24,748 bases of DNA. It comes from Acetobacteraceae bacterium (GTDB taxonomy: Bacteria; Pseudomonadota; Alphaproteobacteria; Zavarziniales; Zavarziniaceae). Of this stretch, positions 16,008 through 23,519 are shown piece after piece. The position numbers were made by a program, and so were the translations under genes. The notes under the pieces were generated by a model. That model was given only the letters and a program-made list of their open reading frames with translations, was not told where the DNA came from and made no database searches. The stretch is from assembly GCA_947379865.1 (NCBI GenBank), contig CANCOY010000058.1:1-24748 (forward strand), given 5' to 3'. Position 1 is the stretch's first letter; every line of letters starts with the position of its first letter.

Positions 16008-17252
16008 ATGACTGCCGCCATTGCCGTGGTCGGAAGCGGCCCCGCCGGACTTTATTGTGCCGAGCGTCTGGCCCGCGAGCTCAGCGGCGCCCGCGTGGAT
16101 GTGATCGAGCGCTGGCCCACCCCCTTTGGCCTTGTCCGGGGGGGTGTGGCGCCCGATCACCAGGTAACCAAGTCCATTACCCGGGTGCTGGACCGGCCAC
16201 TGGGCCTTGGGCGCATCGGCTTCTTTGGCAATGTCGAGGTGGGTCAGGACGTCAGCCTGGATGAACTGGCAGGCCTCTATGATGCTGTGGTGCTGGCAAC
16301 GGGTGCGGGCAGGGATCGCCGCCTCGGCGTGGCAGGGGAAGACCTGCCTGGCGTGGTCGGCTCCGGCGACATGGTGGCCTGGCTGAATGGCCGGCCGGAT
16401 GCGGGTGATCTGGCGGCGGTGGTCGGCCGCGCGCGCTCGGTGGTGATTGTCGGCAATGGCAATGTCGCCCTCGACATGGCGCGCCTGCTGGCCAAGGCAC
16501 CGGCGGAGTTTGCCGGGTCCGACCTTGATCCCGGCGTTGCCGCCGTGCTGGCGAGCACGCCGTTGCGCACCATCTCCATTCTGGGGCGGCGCAGCGCCGC
16601 GCAGACGGCCTTTTCCCCGATTGAACTGGCCGAACTCGGCCAGCTCGCCCATGCCCTGCCCCAGCTTGAGCCGACCGACCTGCCACTGGATGGCGAGGCT
16701 GATGATCCCGTCCTGCGGGTGTTGCGTGATTTCGCCAGTACCTCGTCCGGCGATGCTGCGGTGCGCATTCAGTTCCGGTTTGGCCGCCAGGTTCTTGCCT
16801 TCAGGGGCCATGGGCGGCTTGAGGCGGTGGAGATTGCTGGCCCAGACGGGGCGGCGGATGTCATGGCCGCCGATCTGGTGGTTACCTGCATTGGCTACCA
16901 CGCCGAGGCGCCGGGGCTGGTACTGACCGATGGGCATCTGGCCAATTCAGACGGGCTGATTGCCCCCGGCCTCTATGTGACTGGCTGGGCGAGGCGCGGG
17001 CCATCAGGCACCATCGCCACCAACCGCGCCGAAGCCCATGAAGTGGCCCGCCGGATCGTGGCCGAGCTTGTTCCTGCGGGCCGGGCAGGCGGTGTGGGGC
17101 TGGCCGCTCTGTTGCGTGACCGGGGCATTGATGTGGTGGATTGGGCCCGCTGGAAGGCCATTGATGCGGCTGAACTGGCAGCGGCAACGCCCGGTCGGGT
17201 CCGTACCAAGTTCAGATCCGCTGCCGACATGCTGGCCGTCCCAGGGCTGTGA
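16008..17252 (+). CDS. FAD-dependent NADPH reductase of the adrenodoxin reductase/FprA family
   Basis: A 414-residue flavoprotein. The FAD motif VVGSGPAG lies at residues 7-14, the signature PTPFGLVRGGVAPDH at 37-51, the NADPH Rossmann motif VIVGNGNVALD near 146-156, then GRRSAAQTAFSPIEL, and the C-terminal GWARRGPSGTIATNRAEA near 326. All are hallmarks of adrenodoxin reductase and mycobacterial FprA, which pass electrons from NADPH to a ferredoxin. Only about two cysteines are visible (near 17 and 292), so it cannot carry the [4Fe-4S] clusters of BoxA. It starts four bases after boxB and lies in the boxA position, which argues that it supplies electrons to BoxB, through the flavodoxin at 11320-11793 or a ferredoxin outside the window (inference). 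Confidence 0.92.
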   Translation: MTAAIAVVGSGPAGLYCAERLARELSGARVDVIERWPTPFGLVRGGVAPDHQVTKSITRVLDRPLGLGRIGFFGNVEVGQDVSLDELAGLYDAVVLATGAGRDRRLGVAGEDLPGVVGSGDMVAWLNGRPDAGDLAAVVGRARSVVIVGNGNVALDMARLLAKAPAEFAGSDLDPGVAAVLASTPLRTISILGRRSAAQTAFSPIELAELGQLAHALPQLEPTDLPLDGEADDPVLRVLRDFASTSSGDAAVRIQFRFGRQVLAFRGHGRLEAVEIAGPDGAADVMAADLVVTCIGYHAEAPGLVLTDGHLANSDGLIAPGLYVTGWARRGPSGTIATNRAEAHEVARRIVAELVPAGRAGGVGLAALLRDRGIDVVDWARWKAIDAAELAAATPGRVRTKFRSAADMLAVPGL

Positions 17253-17268
17253 CCCATAGGGAATAACA

Positions 17269-18051
17269 ATGACGACTGACATCGTGGCAGGCGGCCATCG
17301 GCTGGAAACCCTGCTGATCCCGGCGACCCGACCAGCAGCGCCCGCCCTGGTGCTGCTGCATGAGGGCCTTGGCTCCATCGCCCTCTGGCGTGACCTGCCG
17401 CAGCAACTGGCCAAGGCGACGGGCTGCGCCGTGCTGGCTTATTCCCGCCATGGGCACGGCGCGTCCGACGCGCTGACGGTTCCACGCACCGTTTGCTATA
17501 TGCACGACGAGGCGTTGTTGGTGTTGCCTGAGGTGCTGGCCGCCTTTGGCATCGAACGGCCCATCCTGATCGGCCATTCCGACGGCGCCTCCATCGCCCT
17601 GATCCATGCAGCCTTGGGGGCGGGGCAGGGGGCGCACCCAGTGGCCGGCCTCGTGCTGCTGGCACCCCATGTCTTTGTGGAGGACATCACCATCGCCAGC
17701 ATTGCCGCCATCGGCCGCACCTTTGCGGAAACCGACATGGGCGTACGCATGGGCCGTTACCATGCGGATCCCGTGGGTGTCTTTCAGGGGTGGCACCGCA
17801 TCTGGCTGGACCCGGCGTTCCGCGCCTGGAACATCGAGGCAGGGCTTGGCGCCATCACCTGCCCGGTGCTGCTGATCCAGGGCGCAAATGATGAATACGG
17901 CACGCTGGCCCAGATTGACGCCATTGGTGCAGCCGTGTCGGGGCCGGTGGAGCGCCTGGTGCTGGAGGCCTGCGGCCATTCCCCCCAGCGCGACCAGCCG
18001 GACGCCACCCTGGGTGCCCTAAGCGCCTTTGTGGCGCGCCTCAGTCGATAA
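17269..18051 (+). CDS. Alpha/beta hydrolase of the box operon
   Basis: A 260-residue alpha/beta hydrolase. It has the opening LVLLHEGLGSIALWRDLP with a non-standard HEG oxyanion segment, SRHGHGASD near 59, the nucleophile elbow GHSDGAS with serine about 104, an acidic residue in QGANDEYG near 205 and the histidine in ACGHSPQRDQP near 238. It begins 16 bases after the reductase gene with AGGGAA as ribosome site, so it is the last gene of the boxC-boxB transcript. Hydrolases of this type often accompany box clusters; thioester, ester or enol-lactone hydrolysis is possible, but the reaction cannot be fixed. Its 3' end overlaps the convergent serB gene by 11 bases, leaving no room for a separate terminator. 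Confidence 0.88.
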   Translation: MTTDIVAGGHRLETLLIPATRPAAPALVLLHEGLGSIALWRDLPQQLAKATGCAVLAYSRHGHGASDALTVPRTVCYMHDEALLVLPEVLAAFGIERPILIGHSDGASIALIHAALGAGQGAHPVAGLVLLAPHVFVEDITIASIAAIGRTFAETDMGVRMGRYHADPVGVFQGWHRIWLDPAFRAWNIEAGLGAITCPVLLIQGANDEYGTLAQIDAIGAAVSGPVERLVLEACGHSPQRDQPDATLGALSAFVARLSR

Positions 18052-18940
18052 CGAAGTTGGCCTGCCGATAGCCCTGGAAATAGAGCAGGGCTGTCAGGTC
18101 GCCATGGTCGACCCGTGCCCTGGCGGCGGCGGCGGTTTTCGGCTTGGCATGATAGGCAACGCCGAGGCCAGCGGCCTGGATCATGGGAATGTCATTCGCA
18201 CCGTCGCCCACAGCCAGCGTCTCGGCGGGGCCAAGGCTTTGGGCGGTGCGGAATTCCTCCAGCGCGTGCAATTTGGCTTCGGCCCCCAGGATGGGGCGGG
18301 CAACCCCCGCCAGCCGGTCATCCTCGAACAGCAGGATATTGGCGCGCTGCACCGTGAAGCCCGCCATTGCGGCCACCCGCTCGGTAAAGAAGGTGAACCC
18401 GCCTGAGACCAGAGCGGTAAAGGCGCCATGGGCGCTCATGGTGCGCACCAGGGTGCGGGCACCGGCCATCAGGCGCACCCGCTCGGCGTGGCAGCGTTCC
18501 AGATCGGTGCGGGGCAGGCCTTTCATGCGGGCGATACGCTCGGTCAGGGCCTGTTCGAAATCCAGCTCGCCGCGCATGGCACGCTCGGTGATGGCGGCAA
18601 TCTCGTGCTTGATGCCGGCGAAATCCGCCAGTTCATCGATGCATTCGATGGTGATGATGGTCGAATCCATGTCGGCGATCAGCAGAGCCTTGCGCCGCCC
18701 GGCCATTGGGCCGGCGTAAAGGTCCACGGCATGGGCGCCGATCGACTGGCGGGCAATCTCTTCCGCCTGCGCCGCCGCCAGGCCCGCAAACCCCAGATCG
18801 CAGGCGATGCCGGGGGCCAGCCAGTCGGCCTCGCCCACCTGGCCGCCTGCGGCCGTGAGCGCGGCTGCGACGGACGCCACCAGGGCCGCGTCGAGGGGGG
18901 AGGCGGCCGGGTTGCCGACCAGGGTAAGGACATGGTTCAT
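18041..18940 (-). CDS. serB: Phosphoserine phosphatase SerB
   Basis: A 299-residue HAD-family phosphatase for the last step of serine synthesis. The nucleophile motif DMDST is at residues 90-94, followed by ECIDELAD, the second motif VSGGFTFF near 180, the lysine region, and GDGANDIPMIQAAGLGVAYHAKP near 240-262. The roughly 75-residue N-terminal domain is an ACT-like or degenerate regulatory segment, as in many proteobacterial SerB proteins. The start is ATG 18940 (MNHVLTLV). It is divergent from miaA with only 30 bases between starts and overlaps the box-operon hydrolase at its 3' end, so its promoter must lie partly inside the miaA reading frame. Confidence 0.96.
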   Translation of the reverse strand: MNHVLTLVGNPAASPLDAALVASVAAALTAAGGQVGEADWLAPGIACDLGFAGLAAAQAEEIARQSIGAHAVDLYAGPMAGRRKALLIADMDSTIITIECIDELADFAGIKHEIAAITERAMRGELDFEQALTERIARMKGLPRTDLERCHAERVRLMAGARTLVRTMSAHGAFTALVSGGFTFFTERVAAMAGFTVQRANILLFEDDRLAGVARPILGAEAKLHALEEFRTAQSLGPAETLAVGDGANDIPMIQAAGLGVAYHAKPKTAAAARARVDHGDLTALLYFQGYRQANFVID

Positions 18941-18970
18941 GGGCTGACTTCAGTTTTGACGGTGAAGAGC

Positions 18971-19909
18971 ATGGGCGATGGCAAAGAGCCCGTCAGGACG
19001 ATCCTGATCGCAGGTCCGACGGCCAGCGGCAAGTCTGCCCTGGCGCTCGCCCTGGCGGAACGGCTTGGTGCCGAGGTCATAAATGCTGACAGCATGCAGG
19101 TCTATGCTGCCCTGCCCCTGCTCACGGCACAGCCCTCGGCCAGCGACCTTGGCCGCGCACCCCATCGCCTTTACGGCACACGCCCGCCTGATGACCCGTG
19201 TTCGGCGGCGCGCTGGGCCGTGCTTGCGCGGGCTGCCATTGCAGATGCCCATGCCGCCGGGCGCATGGCGCTGCTGGTGGGGGGCACGGGCCTCTACTTC
19301 CGGGCGCTGGTGGAGGGACTGGCCGAGATCCCGGATATTCCGGCCGACGTGCGGGCCGAGGTTACCGCCCGCCATGCCCGCCTTGGCGGGGATGCCTTCC
19401 GGGCTGAACTGGCGCTTCACGATCCCCGGCTTGCGGAACGTCTTGCGCCTGGCGACACCCAGCGCCTGATCCGGGGGCTGGAGGTGTTTCTTGCCACCGG
19501 CCGTCCGTTGAGTGACTGGCAGGGGGCGGGGCGCGCCGGCGCCCTGGACGTGCCCTGGCGCGGCCTGGTGATGGCGCCGCCCACCGACGTGCTGCGGGCG
19601 CGTTTTCTGCCCCGGCTGCAGGCCATGGCCGAAGCCGGGCTCGTGGCCGAGGTGCAGGGTTTCCTGGCCACCTGCCCTGATGCCCTGCTGCCCCTGTCGC
19701 GTGCCGTAGGCATGGCGCCGCTGCGCCGCCATGTGGTGGGTGAAATTGGTTTGGCCGAGGCGCTGGGCCTCGCCGAAATCGACACCAGGCATTATGCCAA
19801 GCGCCAGCTGACCTGGGCCCGCAAGCACATGATCGATTGGTTTTGGCCTGGTTTTGCGCAACAAATGGAAAGTCTTGTTGCTGAATCCTTGGCATTTATT
19901 CGAAATTAG
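18971..19909 (+). CDS. miaA: tRNA dimethylallyltransferase MiaA
   Basis: A 312-residue enzyme that adds a dimethylallyl group to A37 of tRNAs reading UNN codons. Walker A GPTASGKS is at residues 15-22, then INADSMQVY near 38, PHRLYGTRPPDD near 65, VGGTGLYFRALVEGLAEIP near 103, QRLIRGLEVFLATGRPLSDWQ near 170, and the C-terminal YAKRQLTWARKH tRNA-binding block. The frame is open upstream to 18428, but that stretch is antisense to serB and not conserved. ATG 18971 is the best start; ATG 18932 would overlap serB. It lies 124 bases before ilvB on the same strand; the gap has a good promoter of its own. Confidence 0.95.
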   Translation: MGDGKEPVRTILIAGPTASGKSALALALAERLGAEVINADSMQVYAALPLLTAQPSASDLGRAPHRLYGTRPPDDPCSAARWAVLARAAIADAHAAGRMALLVGGTGLYFRALVEGLAEIPDIPADVRAEVTARHARLGGDAFRAELALHDPRLAERLAPGDTQRLIRGLEVFLATGRPLSDWQGAGRAGALDVPWRGLVMAPPTDVLRARFLPRLQAMAEAGLVAEVQGFLATCPDALLPLSRAVGMAPLRRHVVGEIGLAEALGLAEIDTRHYAKRQLTWARKHMIDWFWPGFAQQMESLVAESLAFIRN

Positions 19910-19912
19910 AGC

Positions 19913-19941
19913 TTGACCGCGTAATTTTCCATGTATAGGTT
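19913..19941 (+). promoter_or_regulatory. Candidate ilvB promoter
   Basis: TTGACC (19913-19918) and TAGGTT (19936-19941) are 17 bases apart, just after the miaA stop. An alternative -10 register is TATAGG (19934-19939) at 15 bases. The leader to ilvB is about 85 bases. I saw no short peptide rich in Leu, Ile or Val codons in it, so classical peptide-controlled attenuation is not supported. Confidence 0.5.
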
Positions 19942-20033
19942 CCGCGCCTCCGCCCGGCGCTCCCGCTCGGCGAACCACAGGGATTTGCGGATCCCGCAGC
20001 GTGGGGCCTTACATGCCCCAGGAAGGTACTGTC

Positions 20034-21788
20034 ATGGCGCAGCTTCAGATGACCGGGGCGGAAATTGTCCTCAAGGCTCTGGCCGATCAGGGCGTGGACA
20101 CGATTTTCGGCTATCCCGGCGGCGCCGTGCTGCCGATCTATGATGCCTTGTTCAAGCAGAACAACATTCGCCATGTTCTGGTCCGCCATGAACAGGGTGC
20201 CGCCCATGCGGCCGAGGGCTATGCGCGCTCCACCGGCAAGCCCGGCGTGCTGCTGGTCACCTCTGGCCCCGGCGCCACCAATGCCGTCACCGGCCTGACC
20301 GACGCCCTCATGGATTCCATTCCCATCGTCTGCCTGACCGGGCAGGTCGCGACCCATCTGATCGGCAATGACGCCTTCCAGGAGGCGGATACGGTGGGCA
20401 TCACACGGCCCTGCACCAAGCACAACTGGCTGGTCAAGGACATCAACGACCTGGCCCGGGTGATGCACGAGGCGTTCTATGTCTGCAAGGCCGGCCGTCC
20501 CGGCCCCGTGGTTGTCGATCTGCCGAAGGACATCCAGCTGCAGACCGGCCCCTATGTGCCGCCGACCCAGGTGCAGCACAAATCCTATCGCCCCCAGATC
20601 AAGGGTGACCTCAACAAGATCCGCGAGGCGGTGGAACTGATCGCCAATGCCAAGCGGCCGATCTTCTACACCGGCGGTGGCGTGATCAATTCTGGGCCGG
20701 CGGCCTCGCAGCTGCTGCGGGAATTTGCCCGGCTGACCGGCTATCCCGTGACCTCGACCCTGATGGGTCTGGGGGCCTTCCCGGCTTCGGACGGGCAGTT
20801 CCTGGGCATGCTGGGCATGCACGGCACCTATGAAGCCAATAACGCGATGCATGACTGCGACGTGATGATCAACATCGGGGCGCGCTTCGATGACCGCATC
20901 ACCGGCCGCGTCACTGCCTTTTCGCCGGGGTCAAAGAAGATCCACGTCGATATCGACCCGTCGTCGATCAACAAGAACATCCGTGTCGACATCGGCATTG
21001 TGGGTGACGTCGCCCATGTCCTTGAGGACATGATCAAGGTCTGGAAGTCCAAGGTTTATCGCCCCGACAAGGAAGCCCTTGGCGAGTGGTGGAAGCAGAT
21101 CGAGACCTGGCGGGGCCGCAACTGCCTGCGCTATCGCCAGACCGGCGACATCATCAAGCCGCAATATGCCCTGCAGCGCCTGTTCGAGCTGACCAAGGGT
21201 CCGAACACCTACATCACGACCGAAGTTGGCCAGCACCAGATGTGGGCGGCCCAGTTCTATGGCTTTGACGAGCCGAACCGCTGGATGACCTCGGGCGGTC
21301 TGGGCACCATGGGCTATGGCCTGCCGGCCGCCATTGGCGTGCAGGTTGCCCATCCCGATGCCCTGGTGATCGATGTGGCCGGCGAGGCGTCCATCCTGAT
21401 GAACATCCAGGAGATGTCGACCGCCGTGCAGCACCGCCTGCCGGTGAAGATCTTTATCCTGAACAATGAATATATGGGCATGGTGCGCCAGTGGCAGGAA
21501 CTGCTGCATGGCGGGCGCTATTCCGAGAGCTACATGAACTCCCTGCCGGATTTCGTGAAGCTGGCAGAGGCCTTTGGTGCCGTCGGCCTGCGGGTCTCCG
21601 ACCCCACAAAGGTGGATGATACCATCCGGGAAATGGTTGATATCAAACGCCCCGTGATCGTCGATTGCCTGGTGGACAAGAACGAGAACTGCTTCCCCAT
21701 GGTTCCCTCGGGTGCGGCCCATAACGAGATGCTGCTTGGCCCTGAAGACCAGGCAAATGTCTCGGAAGCAGGTGCGGCGCTGGTCTGA
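20034..21788 (+). CDS. ilvB: Acetolactate synthase, large catalytic subunit
   Basis: A 584-residue thiamine-diphosphate enzyme that makes acetolactate or acetohydroxybutyrate, the first common step of valine, leucine and isoleucine synthesis. The N-terminal part has IFGYPGGAVLPIYDAL near 22 and the catalytic glutamate in VRHEQGAAHAAEGYAR near 52. The C-terminal TPP domain has GGLGTMGYGLPAAIG near 422 and ILNNEYMGMVRQWQ near 475. The metal-binding motif reads GEAS (450-453), so glutamate E451 replaces the aspartate of the usual GD motif. ATG 20034 is chosen over GTG 20001 and ATG 20013 because AGGAAGG (20020-20026) sits seven bases upstream. Its regulatory partner ilvN follows after 127 bases. 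Confidence 0.97.
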   Translation: MAQLQMTGAEIVLKALADQGVDTIFGYPGGAVLPIYDALFKQNNIRHVLVRHEQGAAHAAEGYARSTGKPGVLLVTSGPGATNAVTGLTDALMDSIPIVCLTGQVATHLIGNDAFQEADTVGITRPCTKHNWLVKDINDLARVMHEAFYVCKAGRPGPVVVDLPKDIQLQTGPYVPPTQVQHKSYRPQIKGDLNKIREAVELIANAKRPIFYTGGGVINSGPAASQLLREFARLTGYPVTSTLMGLGAFPASDGQFLGMLGMHGTYEANNAMHDCDVMINIGARFDDRITGRVTAFSPGSKKIHVDIDPSSINKNIRVDIGIVGDVAHVLEDMIKVWKSKVYRPDKEALGEWWKQIETWRGRNCLRYRQTGDIIKPQYALQRLFELTKGPNTYITTEVGQHQMWAAQFYGFDEPNRWMTSGGLGTMGYGLPAAIGVQVAHPDALVIDVAGEASILMNIQEMSTAVQHRLPVKIFILNNEYMGMVRQWQELLHGGRYSESYMNSLPDFVKLAEAFGAVGLRVSDPTKVDDTIREMVDIKRPVIVDCLVDKNENCFPMVPSGAAHNEMLLGPEDQANVSEAGAALV

Positions 21789-21795
21789 TCGGACC

Positions 21796-21819
21796 CCGGG
21801 GCTGCTGCGGCAGCCCCGG
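21796..21819 (+). promoter_or_regulatory. Strong hairpin between ilvB and ilvN
   Basis: CCGGGGCTGC (21796-21805) pairs perfectly with GCAGCCCCGG (21810-21819) across the loop TGCG, giving a 10-bp GC-rich stem nine bases after the ilvB stop. No run of T follows, so it does not look like an efficient intrinsic terminator. It may stabilise the ilvB mRNA, mark a processing site, or reduce read-through into ilvN. Confidence 0.7.
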
Positions 21820-21915
21820 CCCGGTTCAGTCTTGCCTGTTGCGACAAACGATTTATCCAGCTAAACCCCCGACGCCCGGGGTATTCCCCGCGCGCGAGAG
21901 ACAAGGAACCGCCCC

Positions 21916-22419
21916 GTGGACGGCGTTCGCAGCCATACCATTGCCCTTCTGGTCGACAACGAGGCCGGCGTGCTGGCACGCGTCATCGGCCTGTTTTCCG
22001 GACGGGGCTATAATATCGAGAGCCTGACCGTCGCCCAGGTTGACGGCAGCCGAAACCTGTCCCGCATCACCGTGGTGACGTCAGGCACCGAAATGGTGAT
22101 CGAGCAGATCAAGGCCCAGATTGATCGCCTGGTTCCCGTTCACAAGGTAACGGACCTGACCATCGGTGGTCCGAGCCTTGAGCGTGAACTGGCCCTGATC
22201 AAGGTGGCCTCCACCGGCGAGAAGCGTGTCGAGGCCCTGCGCCTTGCCGATGCCTTCCGGGCCCGGGTGGTGGATTCCACCAGCCAGAGCTTCGTGTTCG
22301 AGCTGACCGGCTCAACAACCAAGATCGACGCCTTCATCGACCTGATGAAGGGTCTTGGCCTTGTGGAACTGTCGCGGACCGGTGTGGTCGCGATCGCCCG
22401 CGGCGCCGAACCGCTGTAA
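21916..22419 (+). CDS. ilvN: Acetolactate synthase, small regulatory subunit
   Basis: A 167-residue regulatory subunit that stimulates the large subunit and makes it sensitive to valine. The N-terminal ACT domain is evident (HTIALLVDNEAGVLARVIGLFSGRGYNIESLTV, given here in part as LVDNEAGVLARV and GRGYNIESL, residues 12-41), followed by the SRITVV strand near 50, the VHKVTDL linker near 75, and the C-terminal domain with ERELALIKV and ELSRTGVVAIARG. The start is GTG 21916, supported by AAGGAA (21903-21908) at seven-base spacing and by the domain beginning right after it. It ends 26 bases before ilvC, and all three ilv genes share a strand and probably a transcript. Confidence 0.95.
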   Translation: MDGVRSHTIALLVDNEAGVLARVIGLFSGRGYNIESLTVAQVDGSRNLSRITVVTSGTEMVIEQIKAQIDRLVPVHKVTDLTIGGPSLERELALIKVASTGEKRVEALRLADAFRARVVDSTSQSFVFELTGSTTKIDAFIDLMKGLGLVELSRTGVVAIARGAEPL

Positions 22420-22445
22420 AGACAAACAGACCCAGGAGAACAGCC

Positions 22446-23465
22446 ATGCGCGTTTATTATGATCGCGACGCAGACGTCAATCTGATCAAGGGCAAGAAGG
22501 TTGCCATCCTTGGCTATGGCAGCCAGGGCCACGCCCACGCGCTGAACCTGCGCGACAGCGGCGTGAAGGAAGTGGCCGTGGCGCTGCGTCCCGGTTCCGC
22601 CACCGCCAAGAAGGCCGAGGCCGAGGGCCTGAAGGTCTATTCGCCCGCCGAAGCGGCAAAGTGGGCCGACGTCATCATGGTGCTGGCGCCCGACGAACTG
22701 CAGGCCGCGATCTATCGCGACCATCTGCACGACAACATGAAGCAGGGCGCTGCCCTGGCTTTCGCCCACGGCCTGAACATCCACTTCAAGCTGATCGAGC
22801 CGCGCGCCGACCTTGACGTCTACATGATCGCGCCCAAGGGCCCCGGCCACACGGTGCGCTCTGAGTACCAGCGTGGCGGCGGCGTGCCCTGCCTCGTGGC
22901 GGTGGCCCAGAACGCCTCGGGCAATGCGCTTGAGATTGCCCTGTCCTATGCCTCGGCAGTGGGCGGCGGCCGCGCCGGCGTCATCGAGACCAGCTTCAAG
23001 GAAGAGTGCGAGACGGATCTGTTCGGTGAACAGGCCGTGCTGTGTGGTGGCCTGTCGGCCCTGATCACGGCGGGCTTCGAGACCCTGGTCGAGGCCGGCT
23101 ATGCGCCGGAAATGGCCTATTTCGAGTGCCTGCACGAAGTGAAGCTGATCGTCGACCTGATGTACGAGGGCGGCATTGCCAACATGCGCTACTCGATCTC
23201 GAACACGGCGGAATACGGCGACTATACCCGTGGCCCCCGCATCGTGACGCCCGAGACCAAGGCCGAGATGAAGCGTATTCTTGAGGACATCACCTCTGGT
23301 CGCTTCACCCGTGACTGGATGCTTGAGAACGCCGCTGGTGCCCCGAGCTTCAAGGCCACCCGCGCCAACCACGCCGGGCACCAGATCGAGGAAGTCGGCG
23401 GCCGTCTGCGCGCCATGATGCCCTGGATTGCCCGCAACAAGCTGGTCGACAAGGCCAAGAACTGA
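22446..23465 (+). CDS. ilvC: Ketol-acid reductoisomerase
   Basis: A 339-residue class I (short) ketol-acid reductoisomerase, which uses NADPH and Mg2+ to convert acetolactate to 2,3-dihydroxyisovalerate. The dinucleotide loop GYGSQGHAHALNLRDSG starts at residue 23, PKGPGHTVRSEY lies near 131, and the metal-binding acidic cluster ETSFKEECETDLFGEQAVLCGG lies near 180. The C-terminal knotted domain has YFECLHEVKLIVDLMYEGG and MRYSISNTAEYGDY. ATG 22446 has AGGAG (22434-22438) at seven bases. It is the last gene of the ilv run and is followed 25 bases later by a clear intrinsic terminator. Confidence 0.98.
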   Translation: MRVYYDRDADVNLIKGKKVAILGYGSQGHAHALNLRDSGVKEVAVALRPGSATAKKAEAEGLKVYSPAEAAKWADVIMVLAPDELQAAIYRDHLHDNMKQGAALAFAHGLNIHFKLIEPRADLDVYMIAPKGPGHTVRSEYQRGGGVPCLVAVAQNASGNALEIALSYASAVGGGRAGVIETSFKEECETDLFGEQAVLCGGLSALITAGFETLVEAGYAPEMAYFECLHEVKLIVDLMYEGGIANMRYSISNTAEYGDYTRGPRIVTPETKAEMKRILEDITSGRFTRDWMLENAAGAPSFKATRANHAGHQIEEVGGRLRAMMPWIARNKLVDKAKN

Positions 23466-23490
23466 GCCTTGCAAAAGGCTTTGACAGAAG

Positions 23491-23519
23491 AAGGCCCGTC
23501 CACCCGGACGGGCCTTTTT
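23491..23519 (+). terminator. Intrinsic terminator after ilvC
   Basis: AAGGCCCGTCC (23491-23501) pairs with GGACGGGCCTT (23506-23516) over the loop ACCC, an 11-bp stem that runs into five T residues (23515-23519). It is the only unambiguous intrinsic terminator I found in the window and marks the end of the ilvB-ilvN-ilvC transcript. Confidence 0.93.

Noticed and set aside
16008..17252. BoxA assignment from its position after boxB
   Set aside because: The protein has adrenodoxin reductase/FprA motifs and only about two cysteines, so it lacks the two [4Fe-4S] ferredoxin sites of BoxA.
18428..18970. Long N-terminal extension of miaA
   Set aside because: The extension is antisense to serB and unlike MiaA; the Walker A motif begins 15 residues after ATG 18971.
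19942..20033. Leader peptide or T-box attenuator before ilvB
   Set aside because: No short frame rich in branched-chain codons and no terminator/antiterminator pair or T-box sequence was visible.
22140..23474. 444-codon open frame on the minus strand
   Set aside because: It is antisense to ilvN and ilvC and shows no protein family features.
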